Shown in pieces: positions 20,780 to 32,117 of a stretch of DNA of 64,000 nt; position 1 is the first letter of the stretch; the number at the start of each line of letters is the position of its first letter. A program made the translations under genes and the position numbers. Source of the stretch: Fagopyrum homotropicum (taxonomy: Eukaryota > Streptophyta > Magnoliopsida > Caryophyllales > Polygonaceae). The notes below the pieces were generated by a model, which saw nothing but the letters and a program-made list of their open reading frames with translations, was not told the origin of the DNA and did not search any database. The stretch covers positions 162,835,481 through 162,899,480 of the forward strand of contig BSWB01000001.1 of assembly GCA_033239125.1 (NCBI GenBank), in the 5' to 3' direction.

Positions 20780-21525
20780 TGTTAGGATTTGTCTAAATTC
20801 GGTTCGAGTTAACCCTAGATTTAGTGGGTCTGAGACCTGAGTGTAAGGCCGATTTGGTTTGATGAAGGGTTGTACAGGGTACTTGTGTTATATCGGTGAT
20901 GGGCTGAATGCAGAGCCGGTTGAGCCTAGTTAATCGAGGTCCAATAGTAAGCGCTCCAATCCATCTCACCTGTTGTTGAAGCAAAATGAACGAAGCGTTG
21001 AGTGATGAAACGCTGCGTTGCTGATGTTCTCTTCGGGGCACTGAGTACTTAAACTCGCTTCCTTATCCTCAACCCTAAGGCGGCCGAAACACCTCAACTT
21101 AGAACCCTGGATATGAGAAAGTGAGAAGAGAAGAAAAACAAGAGAGAAAACGTTCTGAGAGAGAGAGATCGGAGCCGAGTGCTTCGGTCAAGAGTCGTGT
21201 TGGAGTGTTCTCTGTTGTCTAGGTCTTGCTTTGCCTCAAAGCACATATCGATACCTTGGTGGTTTACAGCATCTCATCTATCCCTGTTTTTCGTAGTTTT
21301 TTCTTTTATCTTGTATGGTTTTTGATTGTTGTTTTGCCTATCCTGTAACCGTTCTATATTGTACATCTACCTAGTGGATTGAGCTGACTCTCCCCTCCTG
21401 AGATCCCGCAGAGTAGAGCTTATCTCGAACTGCATCACCAAATCTTTGTGTTAATTTGTTTTTGAAAGATTGGATCACTCTACATCCAGCCAGATTTGAA
21501 TCGGAAATTCGATACAGTTTTATCA
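20780..21525 (+). mobile_element. Solo LTR, 746 bp
   Basis: Starts TGTTAGGATTTGTC, ends TTTTATCA, and is flanked by exact 5-bp duplications ATAAC (20,775-20,779 and 21,526-21,530). The interior has a purine-rich leader-like segment (GAGAGAGAGATCGGAGCC) and CTGACTCTCCCCTCCTGAGA. Related older copy at 611-1,349. No internal retrotransposon sequence adjoins it. Superfamily not determined. Confidence 0.87.
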
Positions 21526-21530
21526 ATAAC

Positions 21531-22435
21531 AACTATATAAAGAAATTTCATTTCGATCATTGTTCTCTTATCGGCTCCTCGGTCGTGACTGTTTCGTTCT
21601 CTATGTTTCCATTTCGCTTGTTAATTTCTCCGTATTTTTATTTCACGTGAATACCTTACATCAACATTAAAGAAATTTCATTTTTAGTATATAAGACCCG
21701 TGAATGATTTTAAGGTTCTTGCACAAGTGATTGAAAGTTGTTAATACTCGACTATTTTGTAATTTGTAATTGGTATGAAATTCACATCTTTAATTTGTTT
21801 TCACAAATGGTTGTTAAGCTAACTATTTTAATACTTGTCGTCATAAGCGAAAACAAAATCATAGTCTATCTCATGATTCTTTTTATCTCATGATTCTTTT
21901 GATCAAAATCTTCAATTTGGGCAACTCGTTAAACCTCTTGTTTGAAGAAAAATAACATAATAATGGTGTTTAGACGTTCTCGGCATCAAGCTACCTCAAT
22001 TTACTTTGAACAACTCTTCATTCTTTTTGTTCTTCTCTAATCAACAATGGTTATAAAATTTGGAGGACACCCTCTTCACCCAAACTTTGATGTCATTAAA
22101 CATATCTCCCCAAATCTCTATAACAAAGCCTTTTATTTACCAAAATCTTTCAAAATATGTGAAATTGTTTTGTGACCCAAAATTGATTGACAATTCACCT
22201 TACGACCACTATCTCTAACATTCTCTTGTTTTTTGGCATGTCCAATCTCGCATCTGGCAATCACGAATTTCCTCCAACAACCAAACTAACTTCATATTTT
22301 TATACAATGAAAAACGACTAAACTTGATCGTTTCATATGCATGCACCAATCCAATACATCTTTATGGACGATAAGTTCGATGACATATCATTTCTAACAT
22401 AGCTTCATAGTTGATATGACTTATAGTGCCAAACC
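21531..22435. other. No gene seen
   Basis: AT-rich sequence with no long ORF, no end pairs and no tandem structure that I can support. Confidence 0.3.
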
Positions 22436-23006
22436 TGTAGGACACACTATTATTGTTTTCATATCGATAATAAAGGGATTAACTAGTGTAGTATATACAG
22501 TCGCCGGTTGGTAGAATACTCATCCTATTGTCAATTAGTTTTGCAATTAATGGAATCTGTTGTGCTTATGTGCTAGATTTGGGCCCAACGCTCATATGCG
22601 CTCGAACGTGCGATAGACCCCACATCATATCTAACCCAACGGAATCCATCGTGGTATCAGAATAGTTTGATCTCTCGGTCCTAATTTATTGGGCTTGTCG
22701 GCCTTTAAACTCTAACTGCGGACATGAACAATGATAGTCCATATATCCAATTGGACTAGCCAGCCTTAAGGCATGTCGTCAAGTATCAATCGTGCCGACG
22801 GTTGCGCTTGAGGGGGTGTGGAGGATGAAAGTTTTCACATCGATAATAAAGAGATTAACAAGTCTAGTAAATAAGGTCAGTTGACTTATCCTCCTATTTT
22901 CAATTGGTTTTGCGATGAAATTATGTGCTCGACTTTGACTCAACGCACATATACATTCGGACGTGCGATGAACCCCACGTCATATCTAACCCAACGGAAT
23001 CCATCG
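22436..23006 (+). mobile_element. TRIM retrotransposon (two LTRs, PBS, PPT), 571 bp
   Basis: Left LTR 22,436-22,651 and right LTR 22,817-23,006 share CATATCGATAATAAAG / CACATCGATAATAAAG, CAATT(A/G)GTTTTGC, ACGTGCGAT(A/G)(G/A)ACCCCAC and the end CTAACCCAACGGAATCCATC. TGGTATCAGA (22,652-22,661), the plant initiator-tRNA-Met primer site, follows the left LTR directly. A polypurine tract (TTGAGGGGG, to 22,816) precedes the right LTR. The 165-bp interior has no coding capacity, which is the definition of a TRIM. No target duplication survives. Confidence 0.87.
22652..22661 (+). promoter_or_regulatory. TRIM primer-binding site
   Basis: TGGTATCAGA, first ten bases of the usual plant TGGTATCAGAGC site matching initiator tRNA-Met; the next two bases differ (AT). 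Confidence 0.85.
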
Positions 23007-24178
23007 ATTATCTCTTCTCGAAAGGAAAAATAAAATTTTAATGTGAAAATAAAGAGAATAAAATAGATGGATAAAATGAGAGGGCATAAGTTTGACCCGA
23101 GCTCTCACGTGCGATTCTGGGTTGACCTCGATTACTGGGCCGGCCGAACCCGAGACACTGCTTCCATTGGTTTTGTGTCTCTTCATTATTTGTAAATGAT
23201 GCGCGACCGCTCCACCCAACAAGCCGGTCTACCGGTTTACTTCTGACCCGGCCGGTTCAAACCAACATAACTGTATTCTGCCTTCTTGTGCTGCCACGTC
23301 TTCCACTAATCTCTGAATCAATATAAATTTTTAAATGTTTTTGTCAGGCCGATGCTCCTTGAATTAATCGAATACTCTGAAATTGTTAATGTCACTATGT
23401 CTATGGTTTATTTTTTAAAATAATAATCCATAATATTAACATCCATGATTCTACACAATTATTTGTTATATGCATTTACATATTGTGTCCATTTTGTAAA
23501 TTTAAATTTACAAATTTTGCAAAAATAAAAATGTATAAACTTTGTAATAGCATTTTTTTAAAAAAAAATAAATTTATAACATCTCAATTTTCATACTTTT
23601 TATTTAAAAAAATATACATATTTTTTTTTACTATTTTTTCCAATCTGGACTTCGGTTCTTTTGACGAAGTTCAGATTATGCATGTTTTTAGAGGAGCAAA
23701 TTGTTTTGCAAAACGATTAACCCATTTGGGAATTTCGACACCCAACACCAATTTTTCTGAAGATCTTGAACTTTGTGTTTTTATACGTAAAGATGTTTTA
23801 AGATGAACTACATCTATAATAAAGTCTAATCTAACTGCTTTTCATTATTAAAAAAAATAAAATAATTGAGTCAGACGAACCTTCTTTGCGTAGCCTCAAC
23901 ATAAGAAAAATAATATGAATTGAAAACTAGGAAATGATTTTAAAATTAGGTATTAAAAGATCACGTTGATTTTTTTTTTTGGTAAAAAGGATCATCATGA
24001 TTTAGGGATGTTTACAACGTTTGTATATTATTGGCATTGAATGAATTACTCATTCATTCAAAAATATGATAATAAAATTAGAACACAATCAAATTCCGTA
24101 AAACAAACACTCAAGATCCACATTGATCATAAATTTGGTTGTAATCTAGTTGACAAGATTGATGATGGTTCGACAAGT
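23007..24178. other. No gene seen; AT-rich with GC-rich patch
   Basis: A GC-rich patch at 23,090-23,270 (GGGCCGGCCGAACCC, GACCCGGCCGGTTC) may be a decayed LTR fragment. The 107-codon plus ORF at 23,483-23,806 is Phe/Lys-rich from AT-rich composition and shows no domain. Confidence 0.3.
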
Positions 24179-24181
24179 TTA

Positions 24182-24473
24182 GGGTCCGTTTGGTTCGAAC
24201 TCCGGAATCGAAAATAGAATGGAAACGAATTTAGTCCATATGCATATTTTTATTCACGAAACTTTATGGAATCATTCATTGTGGTTTAATTCAAAATGCA
24301 CTTGCTTCCTCACATTTTGTTTTCCTATAGAGTATTAAAATTAATCAAACTCTACTCCAATTACTTCAAACCACAAGGAATGATTCCAAAAATTTTCATG
24401 AACAAGGGTATACGTATGAACTATATTTGTTTCCATTCCGTTTTCGATTCCGGACTTCAAACCAAACGGGCCC
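24182..24473. mobile_element. Tourist-like MITE, 292 bp
   Basis: TTA duplications at 24,179-24,181 and 24,474-24,476. Inverted ends GGGTCCGTTTGGTTCGAACT and (reversed) GGGCCCGTTTGGTTTGAAGT extend through CCGGAATCGAAAA. Same family as 6,772 and 8,095, and the best preserved of the three. Confidence 0.88.
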
Positions 24474-24476
24474 TTA

Positions 24477-25069
24477 ATGTATTTATCAATTTTAGTTGAA
24501 GTTTAATTTAATTTTATTGTTATGCATAAACTTTTTATACATGTATATGATTTCAATTGTTTGGCATTTCATCTTACATTTTTTGTTTGCTAAGACATTT
24601 GATGCAACTAACTTGTCATAAGTGACTTTATTGGAACACATTATTTTATTATTTTAAATTAGTTTTTATTTTATATTATCTTGTATAATATTTATTATTC
24701 TCTCGTTAACCCTAATAAAGACATAATGTACTAAATATTAGCGTGATTTTATTTTCACCATTTGTGTGGTTTTTTTACCATATCTAAACGCCTCCTTTCC
24801 ATTCTAAAAAATATCAAATATCTAATATTGTACTTTGTATTTTCTTTCTTTTCTTATAAATTGCACTTTAGTGGCTAAAATCAAAATGTACTTTGTGATA
24901 CAGTTCATAGTCAACACCAAAAGACAAGGACATATTATTCACTTATCTAATATGTATTAGTTGATTTTTTCATTAATTAAGATTAAGAATCTGCTAATAC
25001 AGAAATAAAATTAAAACTAATTAATGATGGGGAGATAATTGTGAACGTGGTACTCTCCAAGTCTCCCGC
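24477..25069. other. Upstream region of the SDR gene
   Basis: AT-rich, no repeats with clear ends. Should contain the promoter of the dehydrogenase gene; AACGTGG near 25,044 is a G-box-like word. Confidence 0.35.
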
Positions 25070-25077
25070 TATAAAAC
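25070..25077 (+). promoter_or_regulatory. TATA box of the SDR gene
   Basis: TATAAAAC, about 260 bp upstream of the ATG, followed by CT/TC-rich sequence typical of a plant leader (25,150-25,250). Transcription would start near 25,100. Confidence 0.6.
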
Positions 25078-25331
25078 CTCCGTCCATCACCCAAGGGGTT
25101 TTCCAACGCACCCCCAAATACAACAAAGAGTAAATGCGTTTAAGCGGCTGAAGTCTGCAAATCTGACATCTCTGCTCTCTTTTTCAGTTTCTCTCGTCTC
25201 TTTCAATTCACTGCAAAGTTGCAAATCCAGCACTTTTCCTCTCTCTTGTCAGTTACATAGTTATCATCCGTAGAAGCTTGTGGTTGTTGCGAAGCAATAA
25301 TCCAAATCCAACTATTCTTCTTCCAATTGAG

Positions 25332-26864
25332 ATGTTGCAAACGATCAAGTACTTGCTCGGATCTCCTGGCGCTAGCGGATTTGGATCCAAATCCACTGCC
25401 TCCGACGTTACCGCTTCCTCTGATCTCCGCAATATTACCGCCATCATAACTGGTGAAATTTTCACATGCAAATCATTATCTGACTAATCATGCTCTAATA
25501 ATTGAATCTGCTTTCAATCTGAGTTGTGAGTTGAATTCAATTTTTTATTGATCTGTTGTTTTTAAAATGATTGGAAAAAGGCGCGACGTCCGGAATCGGA
25601 GCGGAGACTGCGCGTGTGCTGGCGAAGCGTGGAGCGAGACTGGTGATTCCGGCGAGAAACTATAAAGCGGCTGATGAATCGCGCGCTCGGATCTTGGCTG
25701 AGTTTCCGGCTGCTCAAGTCATCGTTCTGGCTCTCGATCTAAGTTCGCTTTCTTCTGTTCGCAAGTTCGTTAGGGATTTTGAATCACTTGATCTTCCTCT
25801 CAATCTTCTCATGTACGAACATAATATCTTCTCTGTTCTGATCTCCCGTTTATCTTCTCATACTCAATTATTGGTCAATCTTAACCTTAATTCCAAAATT
25901 GATGCAGAAATAACGCCGGAAAATTCTCTCCATACCAAGCGGTTTCCGAAGACGGAATCGAGATGACTTTTGCGACGAACTATCTAGGTAATTAAACTTG
26001 TTACGGATTACGAAATCCTTTTTATCGCGCCCAAATTAGGATTAAAAATGTTCTCATCGGCTAATTTTCAGGTCATTTTTTGCTGACAAAACTACTGATG
26101 AAGAAGATGGCGGAAACGGCTAGGGACACCGGAGTGCAAGGGAGAATCGTGAACGTTACTTCGAACATACACAGCTGGTTCTCCGGTGACATGTTCGATT
26201 ATCTGAACCTCATAACGAAAAGCAAAAGGTACTACATTAATCGATTACTGGAATGAATTGCTTTTCAATTTAAGAGATCGATGACTTTTGGAAAGAGAAA
26301 TCCACTACAAAATTAGTTGACCTATTTTCATCAATTCTTGTCTGCTTTGTACTACGCAGTGAATACGACGCAACACAAGCCTACACGCTGTCTAAGCTCG
26401 CCAACGTCCTGCACACCAAGGAACTGGCTCGAAAGTTCAAGGTGCTAATTAGTTTTTTAATTACAATAATTAGTCGATTAATTAAGTCTTAGTTAGTGGC
26501 TAATTGTGTTTTATAATGCTTAAAATATTCGTTAAATGCAGGAAATGGAAGCAGATGTGACAGTGAACTGCGTTCATCCTGGTGTCGTGAGAACCAGGCT
26601 TACAAGAGACAGAGAAGGCGTTATCACAGGTTTGAAGGCGTTACGTTTGTTGAACATAATTTCTTCAATATAATAATAGAAAACCGCAATGAAATTTCAA
26701 TTGTATTTTTCTTCTTCCAAATATTAAATTGCAGATCTAGTGTTCTTCCTCACTTCTAAGCTCTTGAAGACGATACCTCAGGTAGATTCCATTAGTCCTT
26801 AATTTTTGGCTTTTCACATAACAATCCAAATCTGTTGGTTTCATTACAAATAAAAATTTCATCC

Positions 26865-26896
<32 letters not shown>

Positions 26897-27158
26897 AACA
26901 AACAAATTCAACTATGTAGTACGTTGTATCATAACGTGAACGTTTTGTAAACAGGCTGCGGCTACAACATGCTACGTTGCAGCCCACCCTACACTCATTA
27001 ACGTCACAGGAAAATACTTCATGGATTGCAATGAAGCAACCGCGTCGAAAATGGGATCGAGTTCTTACGAGGCTGAGCGGCTTTGGTTGGGTTCTGAAGC
27101 TATGATCAATGAAGCCAAGGATTCAAACTTGATCGTCGATCACATAAAGGCACGTTAA
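25332..27158 (+). CDS. Short-chain dehydrogenase/reductase, TIC32-like, 8 exons, 336 aa
   Basis: Exons read from the sequence: 25,332-25,452; 25,581-25,812; 25,908-25,987; 26,072-26,228; 26,360-26,441; 26,542-26,629; 26,735-26,781; 26,955-27,158. All introns are GT-AG and the frame holds throughout (1,011 nt with stop). The protein is a classical Rossmann-fold NADP(H)-dependent oxidoreductase: cofactor motif TGATSGIG (about residues 40-47), ARN after the second strand, LDLSSL (acidic residue at the adenine pocket), NNAG (about 119-122), NVTSNIH (catalytic Ser), YTLSK (catalytic Tyr and Lys) and HPGVVRTRL. Order and C-terminal extension match the plant group named after TIC32, a chloroplast inner-envelope, calmodulin-binding SDR; whether this paralogue is plastidial or acts in another compartment cannot be told. 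Start chosen because it is the first ATG giving the typical MLQTIKYLLG N-terminus. No lesions seen. Substrate unknown. Confidence 0.94.
26873..26896. repeat. (TA)n microsatellite in intron 7 of the SDR gene
   Basis: About 12 TA dinucleotides between exons 7 and 8. Confidence 0.85.
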
Positions 27159-29370
27159 TTATATTAATACAAATCCTATGGATAATGTTTGGATTGTTAT
27201 ATATCCAGCTAGAAGAACTAGTGGAGTTTAGGTAGTTTGGCTAATAAATTGCGAGTCTTAGTATATAAAAAAGAAAATGCCAAACCAAGACTATTATTAT
27301 AGTTTATAAATATGTATAAAACATGGTGCTCTATGTAATTTTATATTATATTTACTAGTCTTTTTTGTTTGTTTTTTGTTTTTTTCTAATGCAATTTGAT
27401 TAAACAATATCAACTGATTGGTAGAGAAGGAAGTAATTTATCGGATTGAGTTGAATTATGGTAAAAAAAAGGAAGAAGTTGTAATTGGATGATTATTGGA
27501 GAGAGAAAATGACGATGGATGAGATGGAAGCCTTGAACAGTTATTTACTTTATTATTGCTAAATTTATAATGAAGTAAACTGAAAAAAAAGGTTAAATAA
27601 TTTGCATGATTAATAGTGTTCATGTATGTAGATTCTCTGGATCGAGAAAAAACACAGGAATAAGGAACATGGGTCGTCCATGAATACCATGTGGCTACAC
27701 TTTTATTTAAAACTTTTCCTAGTCAAGTCAAATCTTCTTTGTTCGTGAGTTTAAAGTAGGATGTATTCGAGTCAAATATGTCCAACTTTGATATGTTCGT
27801 GTCCATCTCATTTATAGTTGAGTTCAATCGGAACTAAAATTTCAATGGATCTTAAAATTGTATGGATTCGAATGGTTTTTTAGCCGAGTTCTAGCATCAC
27901 GGCCCTACGTGACGCCGGTCAAAAGGTCGAGCGATATTGCTAGTCGAGGACAAAGAGCAAGGCACGATGACTTTAGTAGTTTTGATTCAAGATGAAATAA
28001 AGAAAGCCACACTTCGGATATTCAAGCATGCCGACCCGATTAAGTGCGGGGAGCATGTTTGCTAGTCGAGGACTTACGGTAATGAATAGGGATTTAGCCT
28101 TCCCTATCCAAACTCGTCGGAAGATGATGTTGTTCTCCTAAAAAGAAGGGCGAAATTAGTTATTGCTTAGCGGATTAGGAAGATGATGTTGTTCTCCTAA
28201 AAAGAAGGGCGAAATTAGTTATTGCTTAGCGGATTATGCTTCGTCGTCTAGTGAGGTGCCACATAGAACCTTGACGAGTTGACGGCATATAGCAATTACC
28301 CTATTAAAGGTTGACTCATATACTTATCTTTAGGGTTGTTATTCGACTCGGACTTTGACATTATAATGTTCAACTTGTTTACGGATTACAAATGTGTTGA
28401 GATCGAACCAAACATAAATTGTAACCGACCTTAAAATATGTTCATATTCGATTCATTTAAAAAGTGAGCAAGATAGAACAATGTTATTTCCCGATTAGAT
28501 CCGAGCAAAACTAAAGTAGCTCAGTTTATATAACAAACCTTTTTTTTCCTTGTTATATGTTAATTTATCAACTTACAAACAAGACTTAGAGTTCCATTCT
28601 AAAATCAATGGACAATAAGAATAGCAGACCTAAAATTTATAGGTGAGGTTCATGTATTATTATATTGTCGATCTGACATTTCTACAGGTCTCAACATTAT
28701 CGAATGTCAAATGTATATAGTTTCTAATCCGCCCACGAAAAGCGTATTTTATAACCTAAAATTATTATCTCGAACCAGAATCAATCTCCTTGCAGCGTGA
28801 CAAATCAATTCTCATCATACCCATAGCTAAAGTAAGAACATATATCTCAGTTAAACAAATTTGATAACAAGTACGAGACTTAAACTAGTAATACTAATAT
28901 TTCAAAATACTCACCTAGATGAAAAAAAAACTGCCAAGTGCCAACCATCCTCAACCAAAGAGCAATATATATAGTAGCCGGTTAGGGTTTTCAAATAGGA
29001 TTGAAGCTATTCATTTTAGTAGCTACCCAATATCAAATCGATACAAGATTAGTAGCATCGTAATAAATGTGGAAGCTACTGCAAGCTGGTCGAGACTTTA
29101 ATTTGTTGTTATAGAGGCTAATTCAATTCCTACATAACTGTTGACACCAAAAAAAGGCATACACAAAGCAGGATAAGGTACTGTAATGTCATTTACTACT
29201 CATTCTTGTTCGCCTATTCGAAGTAGCTACGAACATAGCTAGATCAGGCATGCTGCATGCAATAGTCAAACTCCCAAAGTCAATATCGAATTCAATTTGT
29301 TTAGTGGCAAATCAGATTTACATTTGATAGAGATTTCAAATGTATGAAATGTTTTGAAAGGCAAACATAT
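27159..29370. other. 3' flank of SDR gene and anonymous DNA
   Basis: AATAAA at about 27,243 could serve polyadenylation. 27,880-28,270 is more GC-rich (GCTAGTCGAGGAC occurs at about 27,938 and 28,060) and includes a perfect 59-bp tandem duplication (see next entry); it may be a decayed element. The rest has no gene. Confidence 0.4.
28119..28236. repeat. 59-bp perfect tandem duplication
   Basis: A unit starting GGAAGATGATGTTGTTCTCC and ending GCTTAGCGGATTA occurs twice in a row with no difference, so it is recent compared with the surrounding decay. Confidence 0.92.
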
Positions 29371-29375
29371 ACCAT

Positions 29376-29579
29376 TCTCAAAGTTCGATACAGACGGACC
29401 GGTAGAGCGGGAGTCGTGTGCATTCGAGCGCACATGTGCATTAGACCCAAGCTCAGCACATAAACCCGGCGAGGTTCCATCCTAAAACCAATTGGCAATA
29501 GGAAGGGTAGCTTGCCAAGCTTATATACTAGGCTTGAAGTGTCCCCATCTTTCGATATGGGACCTTATTATCTCCAACA
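29376..29579 (-). mobile_element. Solo TRIM LTR, 204 bp
   Basis: Exact duplication ACCAT at 29,371-29,375 and 29,580-29,584. On the minus strand it begins TGTTGGAGATAATAAGGTCC and ends CGAACTTTGAGA (terminal CA mutated). Same length and layout as 20,148-20,351, including CCAATTGGTTTTAGGATG and GCGCTCGAATGCACACGAC-like words. Confidence 0.88.
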
Positions 29580-29584
29580 ACCAT

Positions 29585-30518
29585 CTACACAAAAATCATT
29601 ATAAAAAACAAAAATAGTCCCGAACTTTCTGCGAACAACACGACGTTTGTATTGCTCTTCCATAATTCTGTTTCCACGATTTAGACATTTACACCTTGCA
29701 ACAACTTATGAAGGATGTGGTTGGATACTGGATAATTCAAAGTTAGAAACCCAATAACGAAATCTAAAGAAGGTTTATTTTGTTTTATTGATGGATAATT
29801 TTCTCTTTTATTTTTAGGGTAAATCGAGAATTTCAATTGACTCGTACTACATAATCAAACCGATGATCGGCCTAACAACTAATTAGAGTCATCACCGGTC
29901 CATATATTTTTAGGATTTGCCTTCGAGTTGATCTTATCGGAGATATTCGGTCACGTGTGACTAATACTCGCAAAAATACGAGGGTTCAATAGGACCAAAT
30001 CCATTCCACGTAGACAACAACCTAAGGATTTAGTTGAGTTGATCCAGTAAGATCACAATAAAAACAAGGGATTTAATAAGAAGCCATTCAATGTAAACTT
30101 AAACCTAACCCAACTCAAACCAATCCGTAGATTGTAGTATGAAACCTTGTTAGTTTATGTGCATAACACGTTTTAAGCTATTTGACCATCGGATATATAT
30201 GTAATTCAAGTTTAAATGGGATATAATCACATTATTCAGTAGATTCAACACGTCTTTGTTTTCTATTTTCTAATTCATTCCACTGAGAAAGCATACTATA
30301 ACTTGATTATTTATAATCAATTAGCTCGTTTTTGTCTCCTTCCACCCATCAGCTGGTTTTCCCTAATATTAATATGCAACAATAGTTGAATCAATTAACA
30401 GTCAAACGTTCATATTATAGGACGACAAAACATATATTTGACTATGAATTCAAACTAACAACATATAATTAAATGTGGTAAATATGCTAGAAATAACCTA
30501 GGCCCGTAACAATGTGAA
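29585..30518. other. No gene seen
   Basis: AT-rich sequence without long ORFs, paired ends or tandem repeats that I can support. Confidence 0.3.
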
Positions 30519-30526
30519 CCCTAGAC

Positions 30527-30857
30527 TAGACATGGGACCCAAACCTAAACCGTCTGAACCGACGGTTTAGGTTAAACCTAAGCCGGCAGTTTGGTGGTGG
30601 TTTAGCCGGTTTACTTAAAAAAAATAAACTGGAAAATTGGACCAAACCGGCGGTTAACCGCCGTTTGGTTCACGAAACCGCCGGTTTGGGCCAAAAAAAA
30701 AAAAAACCTAACCGACGGTTTAAACAGCCTGTTTGGGGTAAACCGCCGGTTTAGGTTTGACCAAAAGTCAAACCTAAACCGGTAACCTACGGTTTGGCCA
30801 AACCGGCAAACCCAAACCGCCGGTTTGACAGTTTGGTTCAAACCGGACCCATGTCTA
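30527..30857. mobile_element. Non-autonomous hAT-type element, 331 bp
   Basis: Exact 8-bp duplication CCCTAGAC (30,519-30,526; 30,858-30,865) and inverted ends TAGACATGGG. Almost the entire interior is made of AACCG(A/C)CGGTTTAGG-like subterminal repeats in both orientations. No coding capacity. A second copy of the family starts at 63,823. Confidence 0.92.
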
Positions 30858-30865
30858 CCCTAGAC

Positions 30866-31708
30866 GATGAATTTAAATAACTAAAATTCCGGCAAGAAGT
30901 GACCATTATGGGTAAAATTTCTGTCCTAAACCGCTCCTTTACAGATCAGACCGGAATGTTTGGACCGGTTGAATTGTACAACTCTACGTGCTTAATTAGT
31001 TGATTTCTAAGATGCAAAATCTAAATATTTATGAATGTTATATCAATATACAAGCAGATAATTAACTGTAGGTATTGCTATAAACCGACCAACTAAATAA
31101 AATTTGTCTAATCTATCCCCAAAGTACCTAGGTGTCGAACATTAGCCAACAACTAATCTCAATTAACTATTTAATTATTATTATTATTATTTCTTATTTG
31201 CCACCGACATGTGACTTGAGATCTTGCTTGCTGGACATAAGTTAAATATTATTAAGGTTGTAGGTTTACTAGCCACTTGTCATAATCATCAAAGTCAAAA
31301 TCATAATCTTTGAACTTTGATACTTTAAGCTAGACTATTTTCTATATTACGAAAACTCCTTGAATATACGATATTATTTGATTGGATTAGATTAGATAAA
31401 AAAAATTGTAATCTTTTTACCGAACCGTAAATTTTGATAAAAAAAATATTATCCGAAATATTATGGATTTCTATAATCATAATATTTGGATTGGGTCATG
31501 GGTTAACCCGGATTTGATGGACTCGTATGGTACGTGAGAAATTGTATTTTTATATAGTAGCTTAAATTACTAAAACTATGTTAATCATTTAATATATCAT
31601 TCTTTATTGTCGTATTCAAATATCAAACGAAAGAATTTGATCAAATAGAACATTTTCTATTTTTTTTGTTTGAGTACTCTTTAATTTTTACCGCTTTCAT
31701 TAATGGTA
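30866..31708. other. No gene seen
   Basis: AT-rich DNA between two hAT-type elements; a short (ATT)n run near 31,177-31,191. Confidence 0.3.
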
Positions 31709-31716
31709 CGTAAAAG

Positions 31717-32109
31717 TAGGGCTGTGCATACGGTTCAGACCGGATCGGACCGGACCGGTGAACCGTAAATTAAGAAAGCCTTGGACCGGTTTGTACATAA
31801 ATTGTGCAATTTTGAATACTGCGGACCGGACCGGACCGGATTGGATCGGTTTGTACCTTAATTGTGCAATTTTGGTGAGGTTTTCCGGTCCAAAACCGGA
31901 CCGGAATGGACCGGATTGAACCGAACTGGACCGGACCGGAAATTCGTAGTTTACGGTCCAACCCGGGTTACGGTTTTATACGATCCAAAAACCAGACCGG
32001 ACCGTAACCCGGATTTTCAAAAAAACCTAGACCGTAGACCGGACCGGAACGTAAATTCCGGACCGGTCCGGTCCGGTTTTCTGGTCCGGTCCGATTTTGC
32101 ACAGCCCTA
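31717..32109. mobile_element. Non-autonomous hAT-type element, 393 bp
   Basis: Inverted ends TAGGGCTGTGCA exact at both ends. Flanking 8-mers CGTAAAAG (31,709-31,716) and CGTCAAAG (32,110-32,117) differ at one position. The body is dense in GGACCGGACCGGA / TCCGGTCCGGT repeats. No transposase. Confidence 0.9.
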
Positions 32110-32117
32110 CGTCAAAG

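Noticed and set aside
23483..23806. 107-codon plus-strand ORF
   Set aside because: Phe/Lys/Ile-rich product of AT-rich sequence without any motif.
25253..25471. 72-codon minus-strand ORF
   Set aside because: Antisense shadow of exon 1 of the dehydrogenase gene.
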